Source of the DNA: Azoarcus sp.
GTDB lineage: Bacteria > Pseudomonadota > Gammaproteobacteria > Burkholderiales > Rhodocyclaceae
NCBI GenBank assembly: GCA_023230755.1
Contig: JALNWS010000007.1
Coordinates: 1-41,541 of the forward strand
Length of the DNA: 41,541 bases
Direction: 5' to 3'
The notes below the pieces were generated by a model. That model was not told the origin of the DNA. It saw only the letters and a list, made by a program, of their open reading frames with translations, and searched no databases. Of this stretch, positions 40,937 to 41,541 are shown in pieces (the stretch's first letter is position 1; every line of letters starts with the position of its first letter). Made by a program: the position numbers and the translations under genes.

Positions 40937-41541
40937 ATGATCAAGTCCCGCGCCGCCGTAGCCTGGGCTGCCAAGCAGCCGCTCGAAATCACCGAAGTCG
41001 ACGTCGCCCCGCCGAAGGCCGGTGAGGTGCTGGTGCGGATCGTGGCCAGCGGGGTATGTCACACCGACGCCTTCACCCTGTCGGGTGCCGATCCCGAAGG
41101 CATCTTCCCGACCATCCTCGGTCATGAAGGCGGTGGCATTGTCGAAGCAATCGGTGAAGGCGTCACCTCGGTGGCCGTCGGCGATCACGTGATTCCGCTG
41201 TACACGCCTGAATGCGGCAAGTGCAAGTTCTGCCTGTCGGGCAAGACCAACCTGTGCCAGGCGATCCGCGCCACCCAGGGCAAGGGTCTGATGCCGGACG
41301 GCACCAGCCGCTTCAGCAAGAACGGAAAGCCCATCTTCCACTACATGGGTACCTCGACCTTCTCCGAGTACACGGTGCTGCCCGAAATCTCGGTCGCCAA
41401 GATCCAGAAGGATGCACCACTGGAAAAGGTGTGCCTGCTCGGCTGCGGCGTCACCACCGGCATCGGCGCGGTACTCAACACCGCCAAGGTTGAAGCCGGC
41501 GCCACGGTTGCAGTGTTCGGTCTCGGCGGCATCGGCCTGTC
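40937..41541 (+). CDS. frmA: S-(hydroxymethyl)glutathione dehydrogenase / class III alcohol dehydrogenase, 5' part (runs out of window)
   Basis: The first 201 codons are present; the gene continues past the end. The translation begins MIKSRAAVAWAAKQPLEI. Catalytic zinc ligands are in SGVCHTDAFTLSG and LGHEGGGIVE, and the structural zinc cluster is ECGKCKFCLSGKTNLC. GCGVTTGIGAVLNTAKVE and the start of the NAD-binding FGLGGIGL follow. This is the class III enzyme that oxidises the formaldehyde-glutathione adduct (and reduces S-nitrosoglutathione). GGAGAA precedes the ATG. It is divergent from a LysR gene rather than behind the FrmR repressor found in enterics. Confidence 0.95.
   Translation, partial: MIKSRAAVAWAAKQPLEITEVDVAPPKAGEVLVRIVASGVCHTDAFTLSGADPEGIFPTILGHEGGGIVEAIGEGVTSVAVGDHVIPLYTPECGKCKFCLSGKTNLCQAIRATQGKGLMPDGTSRFSKNGKPIFHYMGTSTFSEYTVLPEISVAKIQKDAPLEKVCLLGCGVTTGIGAVLNTAKVEAGATVAVFGLGGIGL

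Overview
The window looks like chromosomal DNA of a GC-rich, facultatively anaerobic betaproteobacterium, most likely Rhodocyclales (Azoarcus/Thauera/Aromatoleum-like). This placement is inferred from gene content and protein resemblance, not from a database search. Supporting points are a glnB next to nadE, a class I PHA synthase, a cbb3 oxidase with its assembly genes, three different Crp/Fnr-family regulators, and FNR sites of the form TTGAC-N4-ATCAA. No tRNA, rRNA, insertion sequence, prophage or CRISPR was recognised.

Layout. (1) 1-9.9 kb is a housekeeping block: the end of mltF, then serS, a small orphan ORF, rarA, lolA, ftsK and a Crp-like regulator, with trxB divergent from it and an Smr-domain gene after trxB. 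This matches the enteric trxB/lrp-ftsK-lolA-rarA-serS order, except that a Crp/Fnr protein occupies the lrp position. (2) 9.9-13.8 kb holds glnB, nadE, a COG3146-type acyltransferase and an orphan 89-aa ORF. (3) 13.8-17.5 kb is a coherent electrophile/carbonyl-defence unit: a NemR-like TetR repressor that keeps the redox Cys/Lys pair, then yqhD, curA and a DJ-1/PfpI protein. The same 16-nt operator lies in front of the regulator and in front of yqhD. (4) 17.6-22.4 kb holds a solitary HicA-fold ORF, ppa, a copper-export set (copZ, copA and a divergent MerR-type regulator with a mer-like operator) and a SafE/TauE-like membrane protein. (5) 22.5-26 kb holds hemN divergent from fnr around an FNR box, a SirB2 protein and a Dnr-like regulator. 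(6) 26-29.9 kb holds a beta-CASP MBL nuclease gene followed by phaC, and divergently a usp gene behind an FNR box. (7) 30-38.9 kb is the cbb3 module on the minus strand: ccoI-ccoS, then ccoN-ccoO-ccoQ-ccoP-ccoG-ccoH, followed by two tiny membrane-protein genes, one of them (DUF3149-like, 51 aa) very short. (8) 39-41.5 kb holds an SDR dehydrogenase with a perfect 20-bp operator palindrome, a LysR regulator, and the start of a glutathione-dependent formaldehyde dehydrogenase.

The parts fit together as a low-oxygen respiratory locus. FNR would switch on hemN/fnr, ccoNOQP, usp and apparently a short intergenic RNA between ccoS and ccoN. CcoI, CcoG, CopA/CopZ and the SafE-like protein handle the copper that the oxidase needs. 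The most interesting candidate for something undescribed is that ~100-nt RNA (minus strand, about 36069-35969): an FNR box, a well-placed CATAAT -10 element and a strong intrinsic terminator bracket a stretch with no plausible gene. The NemR-controlled yqhD-curA-DJ-1 operon is the second.
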